Shown piece after piece: positions 8,617 through 16,898 of a stretch of DNA of 32,565 nucleotides. The translations under genes were made by a program, and so were the position numbers. This DNA comes from Pseudoxanthomonas sp. (GTDB taxonomy: Bacteria > Pseudomonadota > Gammaproteobacteria > Xanthomonadales > Xanthomonadaceae), in assembly GCF_024710765.1 (NCBI RefSeq), contig NZ_JANJUE010000120.1:1-32565 (forward strand). The letters are read 5' to 3'. The first letter of the stretch is position 1. Every line of letters starts with the position of its first letter. The notes below the pieces were generated by a model, which was given only the letters and a program-made list of their open reading frames with translations, was not told where the DNA came from and ran no database searches.

Positions 8617-9792
8617 TCAGCCGGCGTGAGGCGGCCGTTTGAATACGTATGCGAGCGCCAGGTGGATGGGCAGCAGCAGGGCGACCCAGGACTGGTTGTA
8701 CTGGTAGCCGAACGCGAACGGCAGCCACTGTACGAACCAGGCGAACAGCGCGCAAAGCGCGACGGCGGTCGGCACGCCGCGGAACAGCCGGCCCGGATTG
8801 CGGCGGCGCAGCACGGCGATTGCGCCGGGCAGCAGCAGCAGGCAGAGCGGATTGAGCAGCAGCAGGTTGTGGTTGCGCCAGGCGGCCCAGTGTTCGCTGA
8901 AGCCCCACAGGTACACCAGCAAACCGCCCGCGATCGCGCACAGCAGCCAGAACGGCAGCGCCAGGGCGGCGATCACGCGCGGATGCCGACGTCCGACCAG
9001 AGCGATTGCGACGGCCACCGCCAGTCCGGCGATCAGCCAGGGCCACCAGCGTCGCGGCGCCTCGGGCGGCTCGGCGGCGATCCGGTGTGGCAGCAACTCG
9101 GCTTCGGCCTGCACCAGCGGCCGGCCGGCGGCGTTCTTCGCCTCGCGCAGGCTATCGGCCAGGCGCATCGGGATGAAACCTTCCTCCCAGCGCGACATCG
9201 GCAGGTCCGACGCCGGTCCCAGGCCGACATCGAAGCCCAGCCACATCCAGGTCGCCGGCGAAGCCAACCGCACGCTTTCGCTGCGATAGGTGTTGCCGCG
9301 GGAACGGCCGGCCAACTGCGGCTTCAGCGCGCCGCCCATCGCCGCGTCCAGCGCGTCGCGCACCTGGGTCGAGCAGTTGGCGGTGAAGTAGTCGTAGCGG
9401 TAGCGCGCGTTTTCCGGCCGCGCCCGCACGGCCAGGCTGTCGGCCAGCGCCTGCGCCTGTTCCGGCGGCAGGTCGAGCCATTGCAGCCGCACCCCGCGGC
9501 CGCTGTCGCGGTACTGGGCCAGATCCTGTTCCAGCGGCAGGGCGACCAGGTAGTACTGCATCACCCCGCGGGCGAAGTTGCCGACGAAATCCGATTCGCC
9601 CGGATCGAAGTAGCCGAAGTTGTACGAGGTCGCGGCGCCGGTCGCCGGATCCGCGATCACGATGGCGTTGTGGCCGAAGCGTTCGAAGAACACCTCCCCC
9701 GGCTGCATGGTCGCCACCGCGACGCGCGGCGCGGCGAAGGCCGATGCCGCCAGCAGCCACAGCGCGGCGATCAGGAGCAGGCGCTGCAGCAC
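8617..9792 (-). CDS. DUF4105 (Lnb N-terminal domain) membrane protein in the lnt position
   Basis: A 391-residue protein with a signal peptide (MLQRLLLIAALWLLAASAFA) and a periplasmic domain of about 220 residues. It ends in about five hydrophobic segments from residue 245 onward. The periplasmic part matches DUF4105, now called the Lnb N-terminal domain. VFFERFGHNAIVI carries the conserved His, and YRYDYFTANCSTQVRDALDAA carries the conserved Cys; together they would be the thiol catalytic pair. Lnb of Bacteroides N-acylates lipoproteins. The start is a GTG at 9792, one base after the ybeX/corC stop (TGA-C-GTG), so translation is coupled. In E. coli the gene after ybeX is lnt. A lipoprotein-related role is an inference from domain plus position. 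The family is broad and many members are uncharacterised. Confidence 0.82.
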   Translation of the reverse strand: MLQRLLLIAALWLLAASAFAAPRVAVATMQPGEVFFERFGHNAIVIADPATGAATSYNFGYFDPGESDFVGNFARGVMQYYLVALPLEQDLAQYRDSGRGVRLQWLDLPPEQAQALADSLAVRARPENARYRYDYFTANCSTQVRDALDAAMGGALKPQLAGRSRGNTYRSESVRLASPATWMWLGFDVGLGPASDLPMSRWEEGFIPMRLADSLREAKNAAGRPLVQAEAELLPHRIAAEPPEAPRRWWPWLIAGLAVAVAIALVGRRHPRVIAALALPFWLLCAIAGGLLVYLWGFSEHWAAWRNHNLLLLNPLCLLLLPGAIAVLRRRNPGRLFRGVPTAVALCALFAWFVQWLPFAFGYQYNQSWVALLLPIHLALAYVFKRPPHAG

Positions 9793-9793
9793 G

Positions 9794-10657
9794 TCAGCTT
9801 TCGGCCAGGATGCCGACGTGGAAGGCATGCACGCGGCGCGCGTCGGCCTTGGCCACGCGAAAGGCGAACCGGCCCAGGGTGAGTTCCTCGCCGGCTTCGG
9901 GCAGGTGGCCGATGGCGGACGTGACCAGGCCGCCGATGGTGTCGTATTCGTCATCCGGGAAATCCGCGCCGAAGCGTTCGTTGAAGTCGGCGATCGGCGT
10001 CAGCGCGTCGACCACGTACTGGCCGTCGGCCTGCACCGCGATCAGCGAGGCGCCGTCCTCGGCTTCGTCATGTTCGTCGTCGATCTCGCCGACGATCTGT
10101 TCCAGCACGTCCTCGATGGTGACCACGCCGGCGACGCCGCCGTACTCGTCCACCACGATCGCCATGTGGTTGCGCGAGAGCCGGAATTCCTTGAGCAGCA
10201 GGTTGAGCTTCTTGGACTCCGGGATCAGCACCGCCGGGCGCAGCAGTTCGCGGATGCTGCCCGGGCCGTTGTCGGCGACCACGCCGCGCAACAGATCCTT
10301 GGCCAGCAGGATGCCGAGGATTTCGTCCTTGTTGTCGCCATGGACCGGGAAGCGCGAATGGCCGGATTCGACCACCAGTTTCATCAGGTCGAGGAAGCGG
10401 CCATCCACCGGCAGGGAAATCATCTGCGCGCGGGGGACCATCACGTCGCCCACGGTCAGTTCGGCGACCGTCAGCGCGCCTTCCATCATCCGCAGGGTGT
10501 CACCGCCGATCAGGCCGTCGCTCTGCGCATCGCGCAGGATCGCGACCAGGTCTTCGCGGGAGGTGGGTTCGCCGGAAAACGCCGAACTCAGGCGTTCTAG
10601 CCAGCTGCGCCGTTTCTCGTGGTGCTCCGGCGCTTGGGTACTGTCGTCTTCTGACAT
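9794..10657 (-). CDS. ybeX: HlyC/CorC family CBS-domain protein (YbeX)
   Basis: A 287-residue cytoplasmic protein orthologous in context and length to E. coli YbeX/CorC (292). An acidic and basic N-terminal tail is followed by two CBS domains: VGDVMVPRAQMISLPVD at about residues 70-86, then HMAIVVDEYGGVAGVVTIEDVLEQIVGEI. The C-terminal CorC_HlyC (transporter-associated) domain follows (ADFNERFGADFPDDEYDTIGGLV). It has no membrane segment. YbeX has been linked to Mg2+/Co2+ resistance and, in more recent work, to ribosome metabolism together with YbeY and YbeZ. It lies in the phoH-ybeY run, separated from ybeY by one extra gene, and its stop is one base before the next start. A short GC hairpin (10672-10688) precedes its start. 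Confidence 0.94.
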   Translation of the reverse strand: MSEDDSTQAPEHHEKRRSWLERLSSAFSGEPTSREDLVAILRDAQSDGLIGGDTLRMMEGALTVAELTVGDVMVPRAQMISLPVDGRFLDLMKLVVESGHSRFPVHGDNKDEILGILLAKDLLRGVVADNGPGSIRELLRPAVLIPESKKLNLLLKEFRLSRNHMAIVVDEYGGVAGVVTIEDVLEQIVGEIDDEHDEAEDGASLIAVQADGQYVVDALTPIADFNERFGADFPDDEYDTIGGLVTSAIGHLPEAGEELTLGRFAFRVAKADARRVHAFHVGILAES

Positions 10658-10671
10658 CTCTCGGAAAGGGG

Positions 10672-10688
10672 CGCCCGCGAGGCGGGCG
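10672..10688 (-). promoter_or_regulatory. GC hairpin just upstream of ybeX
   Basis: CGCCCGC and GCGGGCG (7 bp) flank a 3-base loop, ending about 15 bases before the ybeX start on the - strand. No T-run follows, so a strong terminator is unlikely. It may stabilise or separate message segments, or dampen ribosome loading. Confidence 0.4.
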
Positions 10689-10720
10689 ACGGGCCAGAGT
10701 CTAGCAGGCGCGGCGGACGC

Positions 10721-11305
10721 TCAGCCGCCGGCGGCCGGCTCGGCCGGCTCTTCCTCAAGCGGATCAATGCTGTAGGTGCAGCCGACCAGCGTCTTGCCGG
10801 GGTGGGAGGTGACGTTGGAGACGTTCAGCACCAGCGAGCGGACCAGGGTCGCGCCGGTGGCCGGGTCGCGCATTTCCTCGCTGACCAGTTCCTTGCCGAA
10901 CATGGCCTTCTCCGGGGTATCGACCGCCGTTTCCAGTTCCAGTTGGCGGGCCAGCGGACGCGGGTCCGGCAGGTCCAGCACCGCCATCACGCTGGAGCCG
11001 GCGAAGGCGATGCGATCGCTGGAATGGCCGAACACCGTCACCGGCTCGCCGAGCGCGTATTCGCTCAGGAACATGTTGCTCTGGGGCAGCGGGCGCCAGC
11101 CCAGCGACACCGCCTTGAGCGGCTCCTGCAGCGCGGTCGCCAGCGCCATGAACTCCTCTGGCTGACCCTCGCAGCGGATCAGCCTGGCGATGTCGACCCT
11201 GTCCGGGGTCGATGCGGGCGCCGCATCCTCCCCCGTGCCGCGCGCGTGCGCGCCGGCCGCCAGCGTCAGCAGCAACAGGAGGGGAATGGAACGGGCAGGG
11301 AGCAT
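10721..11305 (-). CDS. Exported protein of unknown function between ybeY and ybeX
   Basis: A 194-residue protein with a typical signal peptide (MLPARSIPLLLLLTLAAGAHARG, cleavage near residue 21). The periplasmic remainder has two Cys (LIRCEGQPEE and VGCTYSID) that could form one disulfide, and an acidic, Ala/Pro-rich tail. It has no membrane anchor and no recognisable catalytic motif. The segment SEYALGEPVTVFGHSSDRIAFAGSS looks like a beta-rich fold. The ATG at 11305 is the only start giving the signal peptide. The gene lies in the same direction as its neighbours, 55 bases after ybeY and 63 before ybeX. I do not recognise the family; similar small exported proteins may be lineage-specific to xanthomonads. 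No function is proposed. Confidence 0.75.
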   Translation of the reverse strand: MLPARSIPLLLLLTLAAGAHARGTGEDAAPASTPDRVDIARLIRCEGQPEEFMALATALQEPLKAVSLGWRPLPQSNMFLSEYALGEPVTVFGHSSDRIAFAGSSVMAVLDLPDPRPLARQLELETAVDTPEKAMFGKELVSEEMRDPATGATLVRSLVLNVSNVTSHPGKTLVGCTYSIDPLEEEPAEPAAGG

Positions 11306-11360
11306 GGCATCGGATCGCTGTTTCGGGAGCCCGAAGCGTAGCCGCTGTGCGCGGCCGGGA

Positions 11361-11845
11361 CTACTGCTCCGCGTAGGGATCGTCGATGCCGAGTTCGGCC
11401 AGGATCTCGCGTTCCAGCTGCTCCATGCACTCGGCTTCCTTGTCGTCCTCGTGGTCCCAGCCCAGCAGATGCAGGGTGCCGTGCACGGTGAGATGGGCGT
11501 AATGGGCGGCGAGCGTCTTCTTCTGTTCGCGCGCCTCGCGGGCCACCACCGGCGCGCAGATCACCAGATCGCCCAACAGCGGCATCTTCACGCCCTTGGG
11601 CAGCTTGACGCCCTCGGCCACGTCGGCCGGGAAACTCAGCACGTTGGTCGCGTAGTCGCGGCCGCGATAGTGGCGGTTGAGCGCGCGGCCTTCCTTGCTG
11701 TCGACGATGCGGATGGCCAAGTCGGCCTCGCGGATGCGCCCGCGCAGCGCCGCGGCCACCCATTTGCGGAAGCTCACCGCCGCGGGCAGGCCCGCGCGCG
11801 GCAGCGCGTAGCTGACCGAAACCTCCAGCCGTGTCGGACCCTGCG

Positions 11846-11849
<4 letters not shown>
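11361..11849 (-). CDS. ybeY: Endoribonuclease YbeY
   Basis: A 162-residue metalloprotein of the UPF0054/YbeY family, required for 16S rRNA 3'-end maturation and ribosome quality control. The zinc signature [11 protein letters not shown] gives His123, His127 and His133 (H-x3-H-x5-H). The conserved Arg-bearing stretch [14 protein letters not shown] lies in the first half. The length fits the family (E. coli 155). Its ATG overlaps the phoH stop as ATGA (11849-11846), as expected for this conserved operon. The C-terminus is acidic (GIDDPYAEQ). Confidence 0.97.
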
Positions 11850-12829
<980 letters not shown>

Positions 12830-13079
12830 GGATGAGGAGCGATGGCGGTGGCCTGACCGGGCGGACGGCCGGGAGGCGGCCGGCGGAGGCCGGACGGGCA
12901 GGCACAAGCGGAAATGGGGTCGGCCGGTCCTATCTGGAGCGGGCGCGCGGGATTTGCAAGCGGCAGATCAGCGGTTGGGCTGGATCACGGCGGCGTTCCT
13001 CGGCCGAGGTATCAGGCCGCGAAGGTTAAACCCGCACCCGGCACGACGCCAGCCGGCATGACCGTTCGTCGGCGGCGTA

Positions 13080-13115
13080 TTGCATTAATTAAACGATGAA
13101 TTAAATAATGCGCGC
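13080..13115 (+). promoter_or_regulatory. Promoter and palindromic operator of the TetR-efflux cassette
   Basis: An A+T-rich island in very GC-rich DNA holds a -35 TTGCAT (13080-13085), a 16-base spacer and a -10 TAAATA (13102-13107). Overlaid on it is an inverted repeat, GCATTAATTAA and TTAAATAATGC (13082-13092 and 13101-13111, one mismatch, 8-base centre). This is the usual layout for autoregulation by a TetR repressor. Transcription would begin at or very near the ATG at 13116, and no Shine-Dalgarno sequence is present, so the first message may be leaderless. Confidence 0.7.
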
Positions 13116-13820
13116 ATGTCGAAACCCACTTCCCGAACCCGCCCCCCTTCCGCCGCCGCCGGCCCGGCCGCGCCGGCCCGGCGCAAGCGCGCCCCCGGTC
13201 GCCCCGGCGCCGATCAGGCCGACCAGCGCGAGCGCCTGCTCGACGCCGCGTTGGCCTGTTTCGTCCGCCAGGGCATCGCGGCCACGTCGCTGCGCGACAT
13301 CGCCGGTGAAGCCGGGGTGACCCCGGCGCTGGTGCATTACTACTTCGGCGACAAACCGCAGTTGCAGCAGGCGGTGGTGGGCGAGCGCCTGCTGCCGGTG
13401 GTCGCGCAACTGCGCGAGCCGGTGGCGGAGGCGCAGGGGGATGTCGCCGCATTGATCGCGGCGTTCGTGCATGGGGTGGGTGGCCTGGTCACGCGGTACC
13501 CGTGGCTGCCCACGCTCTGGGTGCGGGAGGTGCTGTGCGAAGGCGGGGCGCTGCGCGACCTGCTCATCGAACAGATCGGCCCGCTGCTGCCGCGGATGAT
13601 GGCGGCAAGGTTCGCCGAAGCGCAGCAGCAGGGGAAACTCAACGCCGATCTCGATCCCCGCCTGCTGATGGTGTCGCTGGTCGGCCTGACCTTCTTCCCG
13701 TTGGCAAGCGCGCCGATCTGGCGAACGCTGTTCGGCGCCGACGATGTGGATTTTGAGGAACTGCGCCGACACACGCTGGTGCTGCTGGACCGTGGACTGG
13801 AGTTGGACAATGCGAAATGA
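13116..13820 (+). CDS. TetR/AcrR family transcriptional regulator (CecR-like)
   Basis: A 234-residue repressor of the TetR/AcrR family. After a 35-residue Pro/Ala/Arg-rich tail comes the helix-turn-helix domain: RERLLDAALACFVRQG, then TSLRDIAGEAGVTPALVHYYFGDK. A ligand-binding helical domain follows, starting around residue 90. A CecR (YbiH)-like regulator with HlyD and ABC genes alongside resembles the E. coli ybiH-ybhGFSR arrangement. The gene overlaps the next by 11 bases, so it is co-transcribed with the pump it probably represses. The near-perfect palindrome in its promoter is the likely binding site. The inducer cannot be told from sequence. Confidence 0.92.
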   Translation: MSKPTSRTRPPSAAAGPAAPARRKRAPGRPGADQADQRERLLDAALACFVRQGIAATSLRDIAGEAGVTPALVHYYFGDKPQLQQAVVGERLLPVVAQLREPVAEAQGDVAALIAAFVHGVGGLVTRYPWLPTLWVREVLCEGGALRDLLIEQIGPLLPRMMAARFAEAQQQGKLNADLDPRLLMVSLVGLTFFPLASAPIWRTLFGADDVDFEELRRHTLVLLDRGLELDNAK

Positions 13821-14772
13821 GCGCAACCTGATGATGGCCGCGTTGCTGCTGGCGCTGTCCGCCTGCAAGCCCGCCGCGCCGCAGGCGCTGGGCACGCTGG
13901 AGTGGGACCGGGTGACCCTGCCCGCGCCGGTGGCCGAGAAGATCGTGCGCATCGAGGTGCGCGAAGGCCAGCAGGTCGCGGCCGGCGCGCCGCTGCTGCA
14001 GCTCGAACTGACCCGCACGCAATCGCAGTTGCAGGCGGCGCGCGCGCAGGCGCAGCAGAATCGCGACGTATTGTCGGAACTGCAGGCGGGGCCGCGGGTG
14101 GAAGCCATCGCCCAGGCGCGCGCGGCGCTGGCCGCCGCGCAGGCGCAGGCCAGCGATACCCGCGCGTACTTCAACCGGCTGCAGCCTCTCGGCAGGCAGC
14201 AACTGGTCGCGGCCGCCGAGGTCGACCGCGCGCGCGCGGCCGCCGACAACGCCGCCGCGCAGGTGCGCTCTGCACAGGCGGCATTGCTGGAACTGGAGCG
14301 CGGCACCCGTCCGGAGCAACTGGCGCAGGGCGAAGCGGCGTTGGCAGCGGCCGAAGCACAGGCCGCGGTGCAGGCGGTCACCCTCGACAAGCTCAACGTG
14401 GTGGCCCCGCGCGCCGGTCGGGTCGACAGCCTGCCGTACCGCCTGGGCGATCAGGCGCCGGTCGGCGCGCCGCTGGCGGTGATGCTGGTGGGCGAGGCGC
14501 CCTATGCGCGCGTCTACGTGCCCGAACCGCTGCGCGCCGGGGTCAAGGTTGGCGATCCGGTGCGGGTGCATGTCGATGGTCGCGAGCAGGTCTACGCGGG
14601 CAAGGTCCGCATGATCCGCAGCGAACCGGTGTTCACGCCGTACTACGCGCTGACCGGCAAGGACGCGGCACGATTGAGCTATCTGGCCGAAATCAGTCTG
14701 GGCAAGGACGCGGCGGAGTTGCCGGCGGGCTTCCCGGTGCGCGTGGAGTTTGGCGATGGCCGTGGCCGCTGA
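13810..14772 (+). CDS. HlyD family periplasmic adaptor, lipoprotein (YbhG-like)
   Basis: A 320-residue membrane-fusion (adaptor) protein. The ATG at 13810 gives a complete lipoprotein signal (basic start, hydrophobic core, lipobox LSAC), with Cys19 as the lipidation site. A biotinyl-lipoyl-like half (VRIEVREGQQVAAGAPLLQLE) precedes a long coiled-coil hairpin rich in Ala/Gln (about residues 65-190). The second lipoyl half (APRAGRVDSLPYRLGDQAPVGAPL) and a beta-barrel region follow. It would link the inner-membrane ABC pair to the periplasm. It overlaps the TetR gene by 11 bases and the ATPase gene by 17. YbhG-type adaptors are usually anchored by a signal peptide or membrane helix, so the clear lipobox is worth noting. 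Confidence 0.9.
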   Translation: MRNERNLMMAALLLALSACKPAAPQALGTLEWDRVTLPAPVAEKIVRIEVREGQQVAAGAPLLQLELTRTQSQLQAARAQAQQNRDVLSELQAGPRVEAIAQARAALAAAQAQASDTRAYFNRLQPLGRQQLVAAAEVDRARAAADNAAAQVRSAQAALLELERGTRPEQLAQGEAALAAAEAQAAVQAVTLDKLNVVAPRAGRVDSLPYRLGDQAPVGAPLAVMLVGEAPYARVYVPEPLRAGVKVGDPVRVHVDGREQVYAGKVRMIRSEPVFTPYYALTGKDAARLSYLAEISLGKDAAELPAGFPVRVEFGDGRGR

Positions 14773-15724
14773 AACGGACAGCTTCGCGATCGAGGCGCGC
14801 GGACTGACCAAACGGTTCGGTGACCTGATCGCGGTGAACGCGGTGGACCTGCGGGTGCCGCGTCGCAATGTGTACGGCTTCCTGGGGCCCAACGGTTCCG
14901 GCAAATCCACCACGATCCGGATGCTGTGCGGATTGCTGACGCCCAGCGCGGGCGATATCCAGGTCCTGGGCCTGCGCATTCCCGAACAGGCCGAGCAACT
15001 GCGTACCCGGATCGGGTACATGACCCAGAAGTTCTCGCTGTTCGAGGACCTGAGCGTGCGCGAGAACCTGGAATTCCTGGCCGCGGTGCAGAACCTGTCC
15101 AAGGCCGAAGCGCGCCGACGCATAGACGAACTGGTCGAGCAGTACCACTTCCAGGACCGGCAGAAGCAGCTGGCCGGCACCATGAGTGGCGGCCAGAAAC
15201 AGCGCCTGGCATTGGCGGGAGCGGTGATCCACCAGCCGGAGCTGCTGTTCCTGGACGAGCCCACCAGCGCGGTGGATCCGGAATCACGGCGCGACTTCTG
15301 GGAAAAACTGTTCGAGCTGGCCGATGCCGGCACCACCATCCTGGTGTCGACCCATTACATGGACGAAGCCGAGCGCTGCCATCGCATCGCCATCCTCGAC
15401 CGCGGCGTGCTGGTGGCCGATGGCACGCCCGCGGATCTGACCGGCGAACTGGCCGGCCGCACGCTGGCGGTGCAAGCGGCGCAGCCGCGCCAGGCGCAGA
15501 AGGTCCTGCTGGGGCTGGCGGACGTGATCAGCGTGGCCCAGATCGGCAACACCCTGCGGGTGCTCATGGCGGGCAATGGCGACGCGGCGGCGCGGGTGGC
15601 GGACGGACTGCGCCGTGCGGGCATGGATGCGGAAGTCGCGCCCTCGCAGGCCAACCTGGAAGATGTGTTCGTCGCCGCCACCCGCGGCCGTCCGTCGCCG
15701 GACGGGCAGGAGCGCGCCGCATGA
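14756..15724 (+). CDS. ABC transporter ATP-binding protein (drug-export type)
   Basis: A 322-residue ATPase subunit with all expected motifs. Walker A GPNGSGKST is at about residues 44-52, the Q-loop is in YMTQKFSLFEDL, and the signature is MSGGQKQRLALAGA. Walker B is LLFLDEPTSAVD and the H-loop is STHYMDEAERC. A C-terminal domain of about 90 residues follows, as in DrrA/CcmA-type exporters. E. coli YbhF has two fused nucleotide-binding domains; here there is one, so a homodimer is expected. The ATG at 14756 has GGAG seven bases before it; the TTG two codons earlier is rejected. It overlaps the adaptor gene by 17 bases and the permease by four. Confidence 0.95.
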   Translation: MAVAAETDSFAIEARGLTKRFGDLIAVNAVDLRVPRRNVYGFLGPNGSGKSTTIRMLCGLLTPSAGDIQVLGLRIPEQAEQLRTRIGYMTQKFSLFEDLSVRENLEFLAAVQNLSKAEARRRIDELVEQYHFQDRQKQLAGTMSGGQKQRLALAGAVIHQPELLFLDEPTSAVDPESRRDFWEKLFELADAGTTILVSTHYMDEAERCHRIAILDRGVLVADGTPADLTGELAGRTLAVQAAQPRQAQKVLLGLADVISVAQIGNTLRVLMAGNGDAAARVADGLRRAGMDAEVAPSQANLEDVFVAATRGRPSPDGQERAA

Positions 15725-16812
15725 TCTGGCGTCGGCTTTCCGCGGTGATGCTGAAGGAAGTGCGGCAGATGCGCCGTGATCGCATCACCCTGGCGATGAT
15801 CGTCGCCATCCCGGTGATGCAGCTGTTGCTGTTCGGGTATGCGATCAACACCAACCTGCGCGATCTCAAGGCCGGTGTCGCCGATCAGGCCAACACCGCG
15901 GCCTCGCGCGCGCTGGTGATGGACATCGTCGCGACCACGGTGGTCAAGCCGACGCTTTCGGCACGCACGCCGCAGGAACTGATGGAAGCCATTCGCCGCG
16001 GCGAGATCAGCCTGGGCATCGTGGTGCCGCCGGATTTCGAACGACGCCGCGCCGAGGGACGCGAGCAGGTGCAGATCCTGGTCGATGGCAGCGACAACGC
16101 GGTACAGAGCGCGGCCGCGCAATTGGCGCAGATGCCGGCGGACAGCGCGGTCCGTCCGGTGGTGCCGGCGGAGCGCGCCATCAGCGTGGTCGCCTTCTAC
16201 AACCCGGAGCGGCGCTCGGCGGTGAACATCGTGCCCGGTCTGATCGGGGTGATCCTGACCATGACCATGGTGCTGTTCACCGGCGTGGCCATCGTGCGCG
16301 AGCGCGAGCGCGGCAACATGGAGTTGCTGATCGCCACGCCGGTCAGCAGCGCGGAACTGATGATCGGCAAGGTGCTGCCCTACATCGGCATCGGCCTGAT
16401 CCAGACCAGCGTGGTGCTGGCGTTGGGCATGTGGCTGTTCGAGGTGCCGCTCAACGGCAGCGTCTGGCACGTCTACGTGGCGGCGATCCTGCTGATCGCG
16501 GCCAACCTGACCCTGGGCCTGCTGATCTCGACCCGTGCGCAGTCGCAGTTCCAGGCCATGCAGATGACCTTCTTCGTATTCCTGCCGTCCATCCTGCTGT
16601 CCGGCTTCATGTTCCCGTTCTCGGGCATGCCGCGGCCGGTGCAGTGGCTGGCGGAAGTGTTGCCATTGACCCATTTCCTGCGCCTGATCCGCGGCGTCAT
16701 GCTGCGTGGGGCCAGCCTGTGGGAACTATGGCCGGACGTGCTGGCGCTGCTGGCCTTCACCACGGTGATGATGTCCGCCGCCATCCTGCGCTTCCGCAAG
16801 CGGCTGGATTGA
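15721..16812 (+). CDS. ABC-2 type permease (YbhS/YbhR-like)
   Basis: A 363-residue inner-membrane permease of the ABC-2 family. One N-terminal membrane helix (ITLAMIVAIPVMQLLLFGYAI) is followed by a large periplasmic domain of about 140 residues. A cluster of five more helices starts at NIVPGLIGVILTMTMVLFTG. The linker RERERGNMELLIATPVSSAELMIGK is the classical cytoplasmic coupling segment of this family. The start overlaps the ATPase stop as ATGA (15721-15724), with AGGAG eight bases upstream. Only one permease gene is present, against two (ybhS and ybhR) in E. coli, so a homodimer is likely. The gene ends nine bases before a REP hairpin that can serve as terminator. Confidence 0.94.
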   Translation: MIWRRLSAVMLKEVRQMRRDRITLAMIVAIPVMQLLLFGYAINTNLRDLKAGVADQANTAASRALVMDIVATTVVKPTLSARTPQELMEAIRRGEISLGIVVPPDFERRRAEGREQVQILVDGSDNAVQSAAAQLAQMPADSAVRPVVPAERAISVVAFYNPERRSAVNIVPGLIGVILTMTMVLFTGVAIVRERERGNMELLIATPVSSAELMIGKVLPYIGIGLIQTSVVLALGMWLFEVPLNGSVWHVYVAAILLIAANLTLGLLISTRAQSQFQAMQMTFFVFLPSILLSGFMFPFSGMPRPVQWLAEVLPLTHFLRLIRGVMLRGASLWELWPDVLALLAFTTVMMSAAILRFRKRLD

Positions 16813-16820
16813 AGATGTGG

Positions 16821-16890
16821 CCCCTTGTAGGAGCGACGTAAGTCGCGACCATGCTGTTTCCGGTCGCGACTTACGTCGCTCCTACAGGGG
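16821..16890. repeat. REP inverted pair (BIME-like) between the permease gene and miaB
   Basis: Two GTAG-headed REP units face each other across 11 bases. The left arm (16821-16850) and right arm (16862-16890) match over 29 bases with a single extra T in the left arm. The transcript would fold into a very stable long hairpin. Lying between the convergent permease and miaB genes, it probably ends both transcripts. The loop sequence differs from the other REP loci in this window (GTAA in place of GTCA). Confidence 0.92.
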
Positions 16891-16898
16891 AGTGGGCA

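Noticed and set aside
6796-9882. Very long + strand open frame antisense to the GH97 and DUF4105 genes
   Set aside because: It has no recognisable domain, its composition is His/Gly/Gln/Arg-rich as expected from antisense of high-GC codons, and the opposite strand encodes two clear families.
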